Positions 34,592 to 45,029 of a DNA stretch of 64,000 nt are shown here, piece by piece. The notes below the pieces were generated by a model. That model saw only the letters and a program-made list of their open reading frames with translations. It was not told the origin of the DNA and did not search any database. How positions within the stretch are numbered: the stretch's first letter is position 1; the number at the start of each line of letters is the position of its first letter. Source of the DNA: Parastagonospora avenae f. sp. tritici 18332-5 (Eukaryota > Ascomycota > Dothideomycetes > Pleosporales > Phaeosphaeriaceae); contig JAFJTR010000053.1 of the NCBI GenBank assembly GCA_022559985.1, positions 1 to 64,000 of the forward strand, read 5' to 3'. The position numbers were made by a program, and so were the translations under genes.

Positions 34592-35386
34592 ATGGTCAAG
34601 AAGCTCAACTTTGATAAGAAGAAGCTGAGAGCGCTTTACGCCTCTTATGGCGAGAGAGATCTCTTCAACTCAGGCAGGTTCAAAGCACTAACTCGCAATT
34701 TGACCACCGGGGCACTTTTGTCACAAACCCATCACTGCGAACGGTGCGAAGCGAGGATGAGGATATCATGCTATGAGAATCTCCACTATGGCTTCTGCTC
34801 TGAATGGGCAACACGGAACGGCGAGCGTGAACGCTGTGGCGAGCGCTTCGCTTTCCGTAGTCAAGGATGCGGGAAGCACCCGAGACACATGGGGTACAAT
34901 GCAGCCTTCTACAAAGCAGCTGAAGGTGAGGACGTGGAACTTTACGATTTTGATGATCTGAAGTATCCCGACCTCAATGAAGTGTCCATACGTAAAATCG
35001 ACATGAAGGCCGAGATGGAGATCGCCGACGAACTGTTGGAAAAACGTATAGAAGAGCATGGCTATGTATCTGCAAGCTTCCACAACAAACACTTTGCTCG
35101 GAAAGTCGCTGAGCACAAAACATACAACGCTCCTCCTCCCAGTCTTTCACCTTCTGCATCTGAAGAAAGCACCAGTATTGCAAAAGGCAAGAGCAAGGGA
35201 CTATGCAAGACGTTCAAGCCCAAGAAGGACCGAGAGGTAGGAGTAGCTTTTGCAAAGAGTATTGATTACAACAAGGACGGGGGCATAGCGCCAACGACCA
35301 GTTTGACATTGGGTGTTCGCGCTTTCCAATCGAAACGCGCAATAAAAAAGACGTTTGCTCCCAAGGACTCCAAGCCAGAGCAATGA
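34592..35386 (+). CDS. Cys/His-rich orphan protein (264 aa)
   Basis: Unrecognised single-exon protein. It begins MVKKLNFDKKKLRALYASYG and has a compact Cys/His region at about residues 48-95: HHCERCEARM, ISCYENLHYGFCSEW, ERCGERFAF, QGCGKHPRH. The C-x2-C pair plus later Cys/His residues suggest a zinc-binding fold, but spacing matches no standard finger I can name. The middle is acidic and helical (MKAEMEIADELLEKRIEEHG) and the C-terminus is basic and Ser-rich (KGKSKGLCKTFKPKKD), suggesting nuclear or nucleic-acid contact. GC-rich codon use and the clean frame argue that it is a real gene. It is divergent from the APH-like gene. Confidence 0.7.
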   Translation: MVKKLNFDKKKLRALYASYGERDLFNSGRFKALTRNLTTGALLSQTHHCERCEARMRISCYENLHYGFCSEWATRNGERERCGERFAFRSQGCGKHPRHMGYNAAFYKAAEGEDVELYDFDDLKYPDLNEVSIRKIDMKAEMEIADELLEKRIEEHGYVSASFHNKHFARKVAEHKTYNAPPPSLSPSASEESTSIAKGKSKGLCKTFKPKKDREVGVAFAKSIDYNKDGGIAPTTSLTLGVRAFQSKRAIKKTFAPKDSKPEQ

Positions 35387-36947
35387 CCGTCAGTTTTGCG
35401 CCGTCTGAGCTCTATCCAGCAGCCTCAAATCAGTGAGACGAAGGCTGGGCGCGCAAAATAACTTTCCTCTAGAACGTACAATCGGAGGTAAATAGTTTTG
35501 CAGCAGTTGCTGGACACCATTTTTCTAAGAAAATACAATAAAGCTTACAGCAAATCTTCAAAGCTAAGTTTCGCATTTACAATTGAATGGCCCGAAGTGA
35601 CAATTATACATGTTCAAACCTATGTGACACTGCACCGTTTCGTGCGCCCTCCGCAAAAGTTTTAAAACACAGCTGGAGACTAGCCGTTGTGGCATCTGCG
35701 AGGCCAAATAGCATCACTGGCTATCACGCGTTTGAGTGCTGAAGAAAAGCCTCGAAGTTAAACAGCCTTAGTTTTGATACACTCCGTTCGTACATTACGA
35801 ATAGCGCGCACGAATTGTGGCAGCGCCTGGTGCTGCAATGTCTTTTTTAAATACATCACATCGAATCCAGGACAACCAATAGCTCTTGTTAAGCCGCATC
35901 TGACATAGCCATACCAGAAATTCATTTTTTAAGTGTATTTTCATGCAACGGTAGAGGAACTCTTGAGAATGACATCAGGAGACTACCATGGCGTACAGTA
36001 GCTCTCCAACGTATCTTGAATGAGTCTTCGTGGGTTGTATCAGGCTATGTTTGATAACCATGGTTGGGCTACGCTGCCTTTCTCCGGTGACGAAGCTGAT
36101 CTTATTCTTCGAATGGCTGAGCTTCATGGCACGGTTTTACGTACAGGTGATTGAAGTTGGATGATTTGTGGCAGAACTCTGCTTCAAGAGCAGCTTTTCG
36201 GATCGTTACGTGGCTTGCTCGTCAGGTGCCTGTAGACATGATATTCATGCAAGTTCAAAGAAGGTGTATACCTGCTCGACGTTTCAAGAATTCTCAATAT
36301 TATCTGCCCAATATGTTCAAGTGTTAACTAAATCCCTCAGCCCTTACAACTTCGTCTGCTTGCTCTTCGAGTGCCTCAGCCAGACTCACGAACACGCTTC
36401 TGGTCTCTCGATGATACACTATTGCGTCCATCGTGCTGCCTCTACACACAATCCCCCATTGCCTAGGGGAATCGCAAGTATTCCTTTCACAGCTACATTT
36501 CAACCCACGCTCCTGTGTTTGACTGTACATATTAGCAATGCGCCTACCAAAACAGTTCTGAAAACAGTTCTAAAAACAGTTCTGAAAACAGTTCTGAAAA
36601 CAGTTCTAGAAACAGTATTGACTTACTAGAATGAGCTGTTTCGATGCCACATGAAATTTATCGTTTCGAGAAGAGCCATAGGATTCAAGCATCCAGGTCA
36701 AGTAGTGTAGTGTCTCGGACGGGGATCTGGTGAATGGAAAGAATTGGTCGATATCTGTGAAGACGCATTGACTGTGATCGGCTCTCAGGTGATAAAAACG
36801 ATCTCTTCGATGGAGATCAGAAAACGCGTAGTAGTTGATACTAGTGTCGTGTCTCATATGTCCACCTAACGTCAATTTCGTTGCTGTGTCTCGCATGTCG
36901 TCTCGTGGGTATTCTTGGAATGGTGTAGAGGTCACTTCGACTACCTG
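35387..36947. other. 1.56 kb intergenic stretch with a minisatellite
   Basis: No supported gene. A 35-codon frame at about 36050 (MFDNHGWATLPFSGDEADL) looks faintly protein-like but has no continuation. The 12-bp minisatellite inside it is listed separately. Confidence 0.5.
36549..36617 (+). repeat. 12-bp minisatellite, about six copies
   Basis: Near-perfect head-to-tail copies of AAAACAGTTCTG, with G/A change at the last base in two copies and an AGAA variant at the end. A frame across it would read (KTVL)n, but nothing supports expression. Confidence 0.9.
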
Positions 36948-38403
36948 TCAGAAGCCATCGATCCAGATCTCAGGTTCGCACCTGTTCTGGCCCAGGAAAA
37001 TGACGTCGATTAAAGCTTTGACAATCTTTATGCGTAGGTCAAGGAGCGAAATGTGATGCTCTCCTACCAAGACCTCGTGACCACCGTCGCTATCAGGAGC
37101 CCATAAGCAAACGAAAAAGTCTTCTGTGCAGCACATCCCAGCTGTTTCCATAACGAACGGTAGGCAGTTGAAACGGACTTCTGCTAACTCAGTCGTTTGG
37201 CCCAGCCTGAAGTCGAGTATGATTGGGGTATCCGCTCTATCAATGCAGCACAAGGGTGCCCGTTCTCTAGGCTGACAGCGAAGTGGGAACATCTTCCGTA
37301 GTAACGGGCGAAGCTTCGTGAAGTTTGAGTAGATGCTGCGACTGTTGCTAGTCGACATGAGCAGTGTGTAATTTTGTTTGCGGAAGAAGTCGTATCGCCA
37401 TTCAAGGCACGGATCTTGATTAACATGTGCGAACCCTTGTTTAAGGCTGGTATCATGATCAAGGTCCAGTACCATGTTCTCGTTGTACATGGCGAGTATA
37501 GCTATCGTGAAAAGAATGTCTTCAGGTAGGGCGAGGAGATTCCTTTGGCGTTCTGTTTTCCCCAAGCATAGCTGCCGTCCATCATTTGTCGCTGTGAAGT
37601 TAACACTGTCCGGACCTGGAAGAAGCCGTAATTTTGCATGTCGAATGTAGGCTTTGGAAGATGCCCAGTTGATCGAGCCTCCGGATCCATCGTATTTGAC
37701 GGCGACTGCAGTCATCTGAGGGCCACACTGGCGGAGACTCAACTGGCCGCTGAGGATAGACCGAACGACGCGGGTCATTGCTTCGGTATTGTGAAAGTGT
37801 TTCCCATGATATCCATCATCTCCAGTTATACGAACACCGAAATTGAGCTCAAGGTCCCAAATCGTCTTTAATAAAGGAGTAATGTCGAATAGTTCAGACC
37901 TCTCCATGAATACCGGGCACTCATAAGAAGGAGATTTGGCGAGATGAATATCTTCGTGTTGGATACCATTAACATCCAGAGCAATCTTTCGGAGCAAAGG
38001 TGTCTGCGAGCCAAATTATGCTGCAGAACTCGGCGAGTATCTCTACTAAGCTTCGTCGTTGGCGCGTCTCGTCCCTGCGAAAATGATGATATGAGTATTT
38101 GTTAGTTGAATGAAACGAGAATGTGTTGTTCGAGTAGTATGTTGAGGCCGCCTCTCTATTGATGGCCTTGCAGGACAAGAATAATTTGGCGGGATTCTCA
38201 ACACCCTGGTCCCGCTGGAATTGAACTCGCCGAGGCTCATCCTCGGAGTACCCTCGATAGTAGATATGGATGGGCGTACTGAAGATCAGGAGGTATTCGT
38301 AAATCGTGTTGCGCAGTTCGGCAGGCAGAGCAAGCAGCGGAGATGTGCTTGGATTGGTAGGCATCGCCTGGGGATCGTCGGGTGGTTGAGGCAGCGTCGC
38401 CAT
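36948..38403 (-). pseudogene. F-box-like (2EXR-type) gene with one frameshift
   Basis: Frame 1 (38403 to about 38005) starts MATLPQPPDDPQAMPTNPST and has LLALPAELRNTIYEYLLIF, the F-box-like signature of this fungal family, then LFLSCKAINREAASTYYSNN and SLVEILAEFCSI. Frame 2 then carries FGSQTPLLRKIALDVNG and runs to 36948. The joint lies in an ATAATTT stretch near 38022; removing one A would join the frames without any stop, and no intron of plausible length fits. The second part (about 340 residues) has no known domain but contains SRSIYSNFTKLRPLL and a C-terminal FVCLWAPDSDGG region. Total about 480 residues. A 1-nt insertion, natural or technical, is the simplest explanation. Confidence 0.65.
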
Positions 38404-39370
38404 GATATCAGTAAGATGTCAGGAGCGGCGGAGAGATGATAATCAGAATAGCTGGGGCTATGGCTTGACCTTATATGAGTTTCGGCACGTGGACGTACGT
38501 TCGCGAGCTCCACTTTTGTGAATGTCCGTGTTTGTAGTATAATCAGCGCAGATAGCCTCAAGTTTAAAGCTTCTGATGACGCCCGCTTAGCGCAGACTCG
38601 ATGTAGTACAATCAGCGCAAATGCCCAAGCAGCCTCGGGTTCAAAGCTCGGGATGACGTTTTTGAGGAGCACCCTACAGGTAAGTCGAGGGTTTAAGCTC
38701 ACATGACCCTACTGGCAAGCCGTTCCCCGCGACTTGTGAGCCGTAATCATAGCGTCTTACCAGGTGAGACAAACACGGTCTCGAGGAAGTCACGTACCCC
38801 ATTCTTCACATATAGCCATGCACTCTCAACAAAACAATCACCACTGCGGTTCATGCTACCGGCATCCAATTTGTCACTATAATCAGGCCCCGTAGCGCAG
38901 CTAGATAGGGCGCTAAGAGCTGTCTTACTGACTGTTGGAAGCGCTGCCCGAGCCAAACGCCCCGAGAGCTTCGGCGCCGTTAGTGATATGCCATTTTTCT
39001 TTGGGAAGACTCGCGTGCAGTCTCACTGCATGACGTCGACAATGCGTCTTGGGGGGCTTCGCTGATTGTGTTTGGATCAAAGGATGGACGGTGCTGCACA
39101 GCTGCTTTCGCCGATAAAACCGCGGTCGCAGCCAGTCTGCGCACATGTTTTCACCAGTGACTTCGCCACGATCAGTGTATCTGATCCAAACTCAAGCTTC
39201 ACAAGACGCACTGCTCACAATGTCTTCAAAAAGTGTGGATTGTGTCTATCTCCCCACACACATGCCACAAGCATAATGCCTGCCCAATGCACACAGCACG
39301 CTATACTTCATATTACAATCTACTAATACAATAACCGCTTCGGGGTGAAGCTTCGTTTTCTAACAAACAA
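38404..39370. other. Intergenic with degenerate repeats
   Basis: This lies between the F-box-like gene's start and the SWR1 3' end. Besides the repeat listed at 38534-38707, a tRNA A-box-like string (about 38890-38915) occurs without a matching T-arm. No gene is supported. Confidence 0.5.
38534..38707 (+). repeat. Three degenerate copies of a 30-55-bp unit
   Basis: Unit A (38534-38580), unit B (38603-38657) and a partial unit C (38680-38707) share GTAGTAyAATCAGCGCA, then a core GGTTcAAAGCTC and an ending GATGAC. Copies differ mainly by C/T and G/A changes. The core of unit B, GTTCAAAGC, fits a Pol III B-box, but no T-stem pairs around it. Could be remnants of a short repeat; origin unknown. 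Confidence 0.5.
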
Positions 39371-42300
39371 CTAATACTTCTTCTTCCTCTGCCTAACATG
39401 CGGATCCTGCCCCTTGCGATTCCTCTTCTGGCGATCCGTCGGCGGCCTATACGGCTCCTTTCCAAACTCCTCCCTATACAAGCCCAGCATATACTCATCC
39501 ACATGGCGACGAGCAATCTCGTTGCCGTCCGCGTCGAGGAGTTCGTCTTGGGAGGCGGCGGTGACGGATGTGGCGCGTGTGGCGTTGGAGGATTCGTTGA
39601 AGTCGACTTGGTCGTCGTGGATTTCGTCGACGATTTCTTTTTGCGCGAGGGAGGCGGCGTGCAGGTCTTCGGTGTCTTCGACTGTGTTCATGACGCGCGC
39701 GTCGCCGAGGATGCCGGCTCTTTCGCCAAGGACGCGCTCCATGGCGGCGCCGGCTTCGTCGCTGGTATCGATGCCTACGCCGTCGTCGAGCGCGTCGCGC
39801 CAGGAGACTTTGTTGAATGTGTCGGTTGTGAAGTCGCCCTTTTGGATAATAACGTCATCTAGAAGTCGTTTCTGGTTTGACTTGCGCAAAATGTTGGCCT
39901 CGATGGTGTACTCGCTGACGAACTTGTAGATGTGTACATCACGAGTCTGTCCGATACGATGAGCACGGTCTTGACATTGCTTGTCCATGGCAGGATTCCA
40001 GTCTAAATCATAGAAGATGACAGTGTCTGCACCGGTAAGGTTGATGCCTAAACCACCGGAGCGCGAGGAAAGGATAAAGCACAGAATCCGATCGTCACTG
40101 TTGAAGCGATCAGTGAGAATTTGCCTCTGTTCAACTTTGGTTGATCCGTCAAGGCGCAAGTAGCGATGGCCGTGGATGTTCAAAAACTGCTCGAGAACAT
40201 CAAGGACTTTCGTCATCTGGGTGAAAATGAGGGCGCGGTGTCCTCCGGCTTGAAGATCGCGTAGCAATGTCGCAAGACGTTGTAATTTGCCACAATCGTA
40301 TTGCAAGAGGCGTTTGTCGGGGAAAGCGATGGACTGTCTTATACGCGACTCGTGGAAAGGATCCGGCTTACGAGCTAAGTTTGACTGTCTGATCATGGCC
40401 ACGCCCTTCTGCGAGAGTGCCAAAGGAGCGACCTCTTCTGCCACCACTGCAGGCGTTACACATGTGAACCGAGTGATTAAGGGTTCGAAAGCCTCAGCAC
40501 GCTGTTCAAGGGTCGGTACCATATCGAAGAAGGAGGTCACCTGCTCGTTGTTCCACTCCAGCGACGCAGCAATAGAGCGAGGGGCTCGGAACCCGAGCTC
40601 ACCGCGGTAGTCCTTGATTCTGACCTTTTCTACTTCGTCATGCCGCGATATGACGTTGGCGTGCGGGAAGCTTTGCGGGGATTGGTAAGGCGCAATGTGT
40701 GGTTGCATTGGGTACATGTATTGCTGTGGCTGTATTGGATGCGGCTGCTGCTGTGACCTTGGTTTCGGAACCAGGCGACCTTCTCTTCGAGCTCCAAAGG
40801 TATGATCATGCCAGTCCAAAGTAAGTGAGTTGACAATGTCTTTGCCGTAGATTGGCATGAACTGTGTCCGGGACCTGGTCAGGTTTAGACAATGTTGCAG
40901 ATGATCTCGAACAGCCACTTGTTCTCTACGAGCTAATGCTGTCATTGTAGCTTGTAAAGATGTCGACGGAGGGTCCGACGGCTTGTTCAGACGCCGTGTC
41001 TGACGCTCCACCAGATCTTCCAGGGGTCGTGTCGCTCGAATGTGGTGAACACGTCGGGCGTGTCCCATCTGTGTCTGCTCACGTCGAGCAAATACGAGAT
41101 TGAGCGCTTCCAGATTTACCTTGTTATCGTCCTTGCGCTCGTGCAGGCGCTTGTGAATCAGGAGGTTCTTGATTTCGTACTGTGCAACAACGGACCGGGG
41201 CATAGCCATCGATGTGACGATCGCTCGCGTCTCAAACAGATCAGGGTGATTGCAGACCTTACGAAGCGACATCAAGCAGTTGATGATGGACATGTAATTG
41301 CCAGAAGAAAGGATTTCCTTGGTGGATGCTCGACCCATGAACCCATCGTAAAGTTGGCGTTGGCGCTTTGAGAGCTTACAGTAGACGACATGCTCATACT
41401 TTCCAGGCATCTGCTTCTCGACTTCGGCCTTTAGTCTTCGGAGCAGGTACGGCCGAAGAACTTCATGTAGTCGGGAGACCACCTTTTGTGCTTCGGCATC
41501 AAGCTTCTGTCGACCCTGGTCAAGAATCTGCTTTGTGGGATCCTTCAGAGCCAACGTGAACTGCTCGAGATTGGCTATGCGACCTTCTCCTGCGAAGCCA
41601 GCAGGCATGAGGAAGTATAGCAAAGACCACAGCTCGTCGATGTTGTTTTGAAGGGGTGTGCCCGTAAGCAACAGTCGTCGCTGTGTGCGAAGTGTTAACA
41701 TTGTCTGCCATCGTTGAGACTTGAAGTTCTTGATGTTGTGAGCTTCATCTAAGACGAGGTAATGCCAGGGTCGCATCTTGAACGCTGCCGCATCTTGAAG
41801 GATGAGCTGGTATGACGTGATGACAACGTTGTACATATCCTTGCCAGTGTTGCGCCAACCCATTCGCTTGCGCTTTCGCTCATTGATGTCGCCATAGTAG
41901 GTAAGGATCTTGAAGCCCGGCAAGAACTTCCGAAATTCCATCTCCCAGTTGAGCATGACGCTGGTGGGTACCACAACAAGATGAGGTCCCCAAACACCAC
42001 GGTGCACGGCAATGTAGGCGAGCAGAGATATGGTCTGGATAGTCTTGCCGAGACCCATCTCATCAGCCAAGATGCCGTTGGTCTCAGAGTCGTACATATT
42101 CGCTAGCCAATCAAGCCCGTCATGCTGGTACTCTCGAAGGGTGCCGCGAAGAAGCGGTGGTATCTCTCTGCGCGGTGGAGATGGTTGATGACGTGATCTG
42201 GGTTGAGAGACGTTTGTGTCTTGCACCACATCTTCCATGGGAACTTGCTCAGTATCCTCAGCAGATGGCGTAGCCGCCGCGGTATCTCCATTGGTATGTA

Positions 42301-44479
42301 CACCATTCTGTTCGACTGTCTTGTGGTGACCGTTCGTGTATGGTTTGGTAACATCTTCCTCGGTAAGTGTTACAGCATGTCCATTTGTTGAGGCCGTCTC
42401 CGGCTCTGGTGTATCAGATGTGGTCTGATCTTCTTCAACTCGCTTCTTAGCTGCTTCCTTCAACTTCTTGATATCGCTCGTAGCCAGAAATCCCATCATA
42501 CCAGCGTTCACATCGCCTTCCTCGTCATCATCGGACTCTAACTCCATCTCGTCCTCTTCCTCGTTATCATCTACATTAGAGTCTTCGTCGCTCGACCACG
42601 CCTCGCTGCCTGATTCTGAAGCTTTGCCATCTTCGTCCGAATCTAGGAGAGCTTCGTCGACTTGTTCAAGTTCGACATTGGAAAGATCAAAGCTATCTGG
42701 CCTCTTTTCGGCTGCGTCTTCGTCCTCGTGGAAGCCGTTAGTGGTGTGGATGAAGGGGTTCTCGGGTAGATCGGTCATGTCTTCAGATTCGAGGTTGGGA
42801 TCGGGTGTTGGCTCTGGAGTGCCCTCTTCCGCATCGTCGTCTGTGGCTTCTTCCTCTTCCTCATCTGCGTCAACTTCCGAACTGCTCTCCGGTAAATCCG
42901 GCAGCTGCTCGTATTTGGCGCGGAGCTGGTCGGCGGTGAGGTTGGCGTCTTCATCTTGGGCCTCGCCGTCTTCGCTATCAGAGCTGGAGGACATCACATC
43001 GTCAGGGTTGGTGCCACCAGAAGCGTCGGAGGCTCCACTTCTGAAGTCCTCTTCGAAGTCGCGGTCGTCACTGACCAGGGACGACGCATTGTCTGCAGCA
43101 TTTCGGCCTAGAATTTCCTGCGCCTGGTTGAACATGTCGTCCATGACCTTGTGTCCGAGCTCCTTTTGCTCTGCCTCATACTTCGCAACGCGTTCCTTAT
43201 CGATCTCGACCTTGATGTTGGCCCACGCGCCCTTGACATCGATGACCAACTGCTTGTACCGAAGAAGCTGCCGATCTTTTTCCTCTTGCTCGACCTCTTC
43301 CTCGCTCTTCCGCTTGAACTTGTTCTTCCAAAAGTCGTATGCTTCTCTAGCCAGAGTCTTTGCTGTCTTGCGATGGTACTCCTTCTCCTCCTTGAGCAGC
43401 TTCCTAAAGTGCAAGGCATGCGCCACGACATGGTCCCAATGTGCATATTGCGGGGGAGGCTCCTGGGCAGGCTCGGGGGCGAAGACGCTGCATGTTGTCT
43501 CGCTCAAGACGCCATGCTCCGCAGCATGGACAATCTGCAGCCTTCGAGCGGCCTCCTTCCTTGCCTTCTCGTCATCAATGCGCTGTGTATCTTCGCCCTC
43601 CAATGGGTCATCGTGTTTCAGCCATTCGGTCAAAGAAGCGTACTTCGGCTGCGGTGGGGCGTGTCTGGGGTGGCGGCTCGGGATTTCAGGCTTACGGAAG
43701 CGCAGACGGAGGCGAGGAGCGGGCATCGAGGGGTCGTCGGGCGACGCGTATAGACCGGCGTAGGGGTCGTGGCCGTTCGTGGCAGGCGTTGACCAAACAT
43801 CCCCCGCATCGTCTGTCTCAGTCTGGGTACCCCTTCGTGGGCGACCTGATCGCTTTCGCGTGCTGTCGGGTGATCCATTCTGCAGGGCGGGCGATGTCGG
43901 CGACGATGGCTGTACAAACGCGGACGACCTCCTCTGGCGTTCAGACTTGCGCGCCGGCGGGTTCATTGGAGTTGCAGCAGCCTTCTTGGTCGAAGCAGGC
44001 GCCGTCTTACCCTTCGCAGACGGGACCACCGCCGATACTGTGCGCGACCCCTGCCGCGCGCCATTCTTTGCTGTGCCATTCGCCTGTGTTGCCTTGGTCG
44101 TCTGGCGCGAGCCACGCTTCACGGGCTCTGGTGTCGGTGGCGCGGCGTCCCTGTTCACGCGCGACGATTTCCGTACGCCGTTCTCGAATACCGTCGTGGG
44201 TCCATCAACTGCAAAAGGCTTCCAGGGCGGCGACACAGCGCGCGACACTGAGCGACTGGGCGTGCCGTCCTCGAGCTTCCGCCGCTTTATTGCGCGTTGG
44301 GTGGCGCCACCATCGTCTCCATTCTCGACTGCAGCCTGCTCCTCCTTTTTTATTGCAGATGCAGTGTCCTCTTCGGCAGGAGCTCCATTGTGTGCGGCGT
44401 CGGACGCGTCGAGAGCGTGGGTCGTGTCGTGTTGCGGGACTGGGTCGATGTCGGCATCGGCGGACGTGACTGATTCCAT
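39371..44479 (-). CDS. SWR1: SWR1 chromatin-remodelling ATPase
   Basis: Catalytic subunit of the SWR1 complex, which exchanges H2A for H2A.Z in nucleosomes. One uninterrupted 1702-residue frame. A Ser/Pro-rich basic N-terminus is followed by an HSA domain (about 340-410, HWDHVVAHALHFRKLLKEEK), where actin and Arp4 bind. A long acidic region (about 480-690) probably contacts histones. The SNF2 ATPase lobe 1 starts LREYQHDGLDWLANMY (about 785), with Walker A DEMGLGKT (about 811) and DEAH box VLDEAHNIKN (about 910). A roughly 250-residue insertion separates the lobes, as in INO80/SWR1 enzymes that carry RuvBL rings. Lobe 2 (about 1396-1530) contains RALIFTQMTKVLD, SGGLGINLTGADTVIFYD and DRAHRIGQTRDVHIYK. 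The tail is basic. The HSA position and the EYTIEANILRKSNQK block fit SWR1 better than INO80. Confidence 0.95.
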   Translation of the reverse strand: MESVTSADADIDPVPQHDTTHALDASDAAHNGAPAEEDTASAIKKEEQAAVENGDDGGATQRAIKRRKLEDGTPSRSVSRAVSPPWKPFAVDGPTTVFENGVRKSSRVNRDAAPPTPEPVKRGSRQTTKATQANGTAKNGARQGSRTVSAVVPSAKGKTAPASTKKAAATPMNPPARKSERQRRSSAFVQPSSPTSPALQNGSPDSTRKRSGRPRRGTQTETDDAGDVWSTPATNGHDPYAGLYASPDDPSMPAPRLRLRFRKPEIPSRHPRHAPPQPKYASLTEWLKHDDPLEGEDTQRIDDEKARKEAARRLQIVHAAEHGVLSETTCSVFAPEPAQEPPPQYAHWDHVVAHALHFRKLLKEEKEYHRKTAKTLAREAYDFWKNKFKRKSEEEVEQEEKDRQLLRYKQLVIDVKGAWANIKVEIDKERVAKYEAEQKELGHKVMDDMFNQAQEILGRNAADNASSLVSDDRDFEEDFRSGASDASGGTNPDDVMSSSSDSEDGEAQDEDANLTADQLRAKYEQLPDLPESSSEVDADEEEEEATDDDAEEGTPEPTPDPNLESEDMTDLPENPFIHTTNGFHEDEDAAEKRPDSFDLSNVELEQVDEALLDSDEDGKASESGSEAWSSDEDSNVDDNEEEDEMELESDDDEEGDVNAGMMGFLATSDIKKLKEAAKKRVEEDQTTSDTPEPETASTNGHAVTLTEEDVTKPYTNGHHKTVEQNGVHTNGDTAAATPSAEDTEQVPMEDVVQDTNVSQPRSRHQPSPPRREIPPLLRGTLREYQHDGLDWLANMYDSETNGILADEMGLGKTIQTISLLAYIAVHRGVWGPHLVVVPTSVMLNWEMEFRKFLPGFKILTYYGDINERKRKRMGWRNTGKDMYNVVITSYQLILQDAAAFKMRPWHYLVLDEAHNIKNFKSQRWQTMLTLRTQRRLLLTGTPLQNNIDELWSLLYFLMPAGFAGEGRIANLEQFTLALKDPTKQILDQGRQKLDAEAQKVVSRLHEVLRPYLLRRLKAEVEKQMPGKYEHVVYCKLSKRQRQLYDGFMGRASTKEILSSGNYMSIINCLMSLRKVCNHPDLFETRAIVTSMAMPRSVVAQYEIKNLLIHKRLHERKDDNKVNLEALNLVFARREQTQMGHARRVHHIRATRPLEDLVERQTRRLNKPSDPPSTSLQATMTALARREQVAVRDHLQHCLNLTRSRTQFMPIYGKDIVNSLTLDWHDHTFGARREGRLVPKPRSQQQPHPIQPQQYMYPMQPHIAPYQSPQSFPHANVISRHDEVEKVRIKDYRGELGFRAPRSIAASLEWNNEQVTSFFDMVPTLEQRAEAFEPLITRFTCVTPAVVAEEVAPLALSQKGVAMIRQSNLARKPDPFHESRIRQSIAFPDKRLLQYDCGKLQRLATLLRDLQAGGHRALIFTQMTKVLDVLEQFLNIHGHRYLRLDGSTKVEQRQILTDRFNSDDRILCFILSSRSGGLGINLTGADTVIFYDLDWNPAMDKQCQDRAHRIGQTRDVHIYKFVSEYTIEANILRKSNQKRLLDDVIIQKGDFTTDTFNKVSWRDALDDGVGIDTSDEAGAAMERVLGERAGILGDARVMNTVEDTEDLHAASLAQKEIVDEIHDDQVDFNESSNATRATSVTAASQDELLDADGNEIARRHVDEYMLGLYREEFGKEPYRPPTDRQKRNRKGQDPHVRQRKKKY

Positions 44480-45029
44480 TCAGTTTGGTAGGATGCAGCC
44501 TGGAGACCACCGCGCGCGCCTTCGAATCGACATGTATCGTCTCAATCTCGGTGTCGCACGCTAGATGGAAGTCTCGTGGTGGCCGTGATGCGATCAGATC
44601 TCAATTTGCAGCACTAATCCGGGCTGTGCAGCTGATATGATGTTTTTCGGTGTGCCAATGTTGATTCGAGAATTCAATGTTGGATCGGGCGGGTTCACGG
44701 GTTGCAGCAAATGCACGCTAGCAAGTTAAGGTAGCACCGAACTCGACGACGACACGACTTGTCATGTATTTGATGGAGGACTGACAGAAACTGCACTCGA
44801 GATTTGACTGGCCTAAGATGGTCTCACGCAAAACTCACTATCGCGTCGATGCTCTGGTGTGACGGATGGGCGAATGTCCCAAAATAGTCTAGCGTGCCAA
44901 GCTATCATGACGGGCGGAAGCCATCGTAAACCTCACATCAACGTACCACGACACAAAACCCCTTAACTGTGCCGCAACGTATGTCATCAGGCCAATTAGC
45001 CTTCAGATAAGCTCTAATACCGTGACAGC
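44480..45029. promoter_or_regulatory. Divergent promoter between SWR1 and complex I subunit gene
   Basis: 550 bp between two outward-facing housekeeping genes. It contains a CCAAT at about 44654-44658 (in TGCCAATGTT), a candidate HAP-complex site, which would suit a respiratory gene. Motif seen by eye; no other signals are claimed. Confidence 0.5.

Noticed and set aside
38885..38930. tRNA-like string GCCCCGTAGCGCAGCTAGAT
   Set aside because: It fits a tRNA 5' end and A-box, but no anticodon arm, T-arm or closing acceptor strand follows.
42468..43763. 431-codon plus-strand Ser-rich frame inside SWR1
   Set aside because: Antisense shadow of the acidic Asp/Glu region of SWR1; Ser/Arg runs are the complement of Asp/Glu codons.
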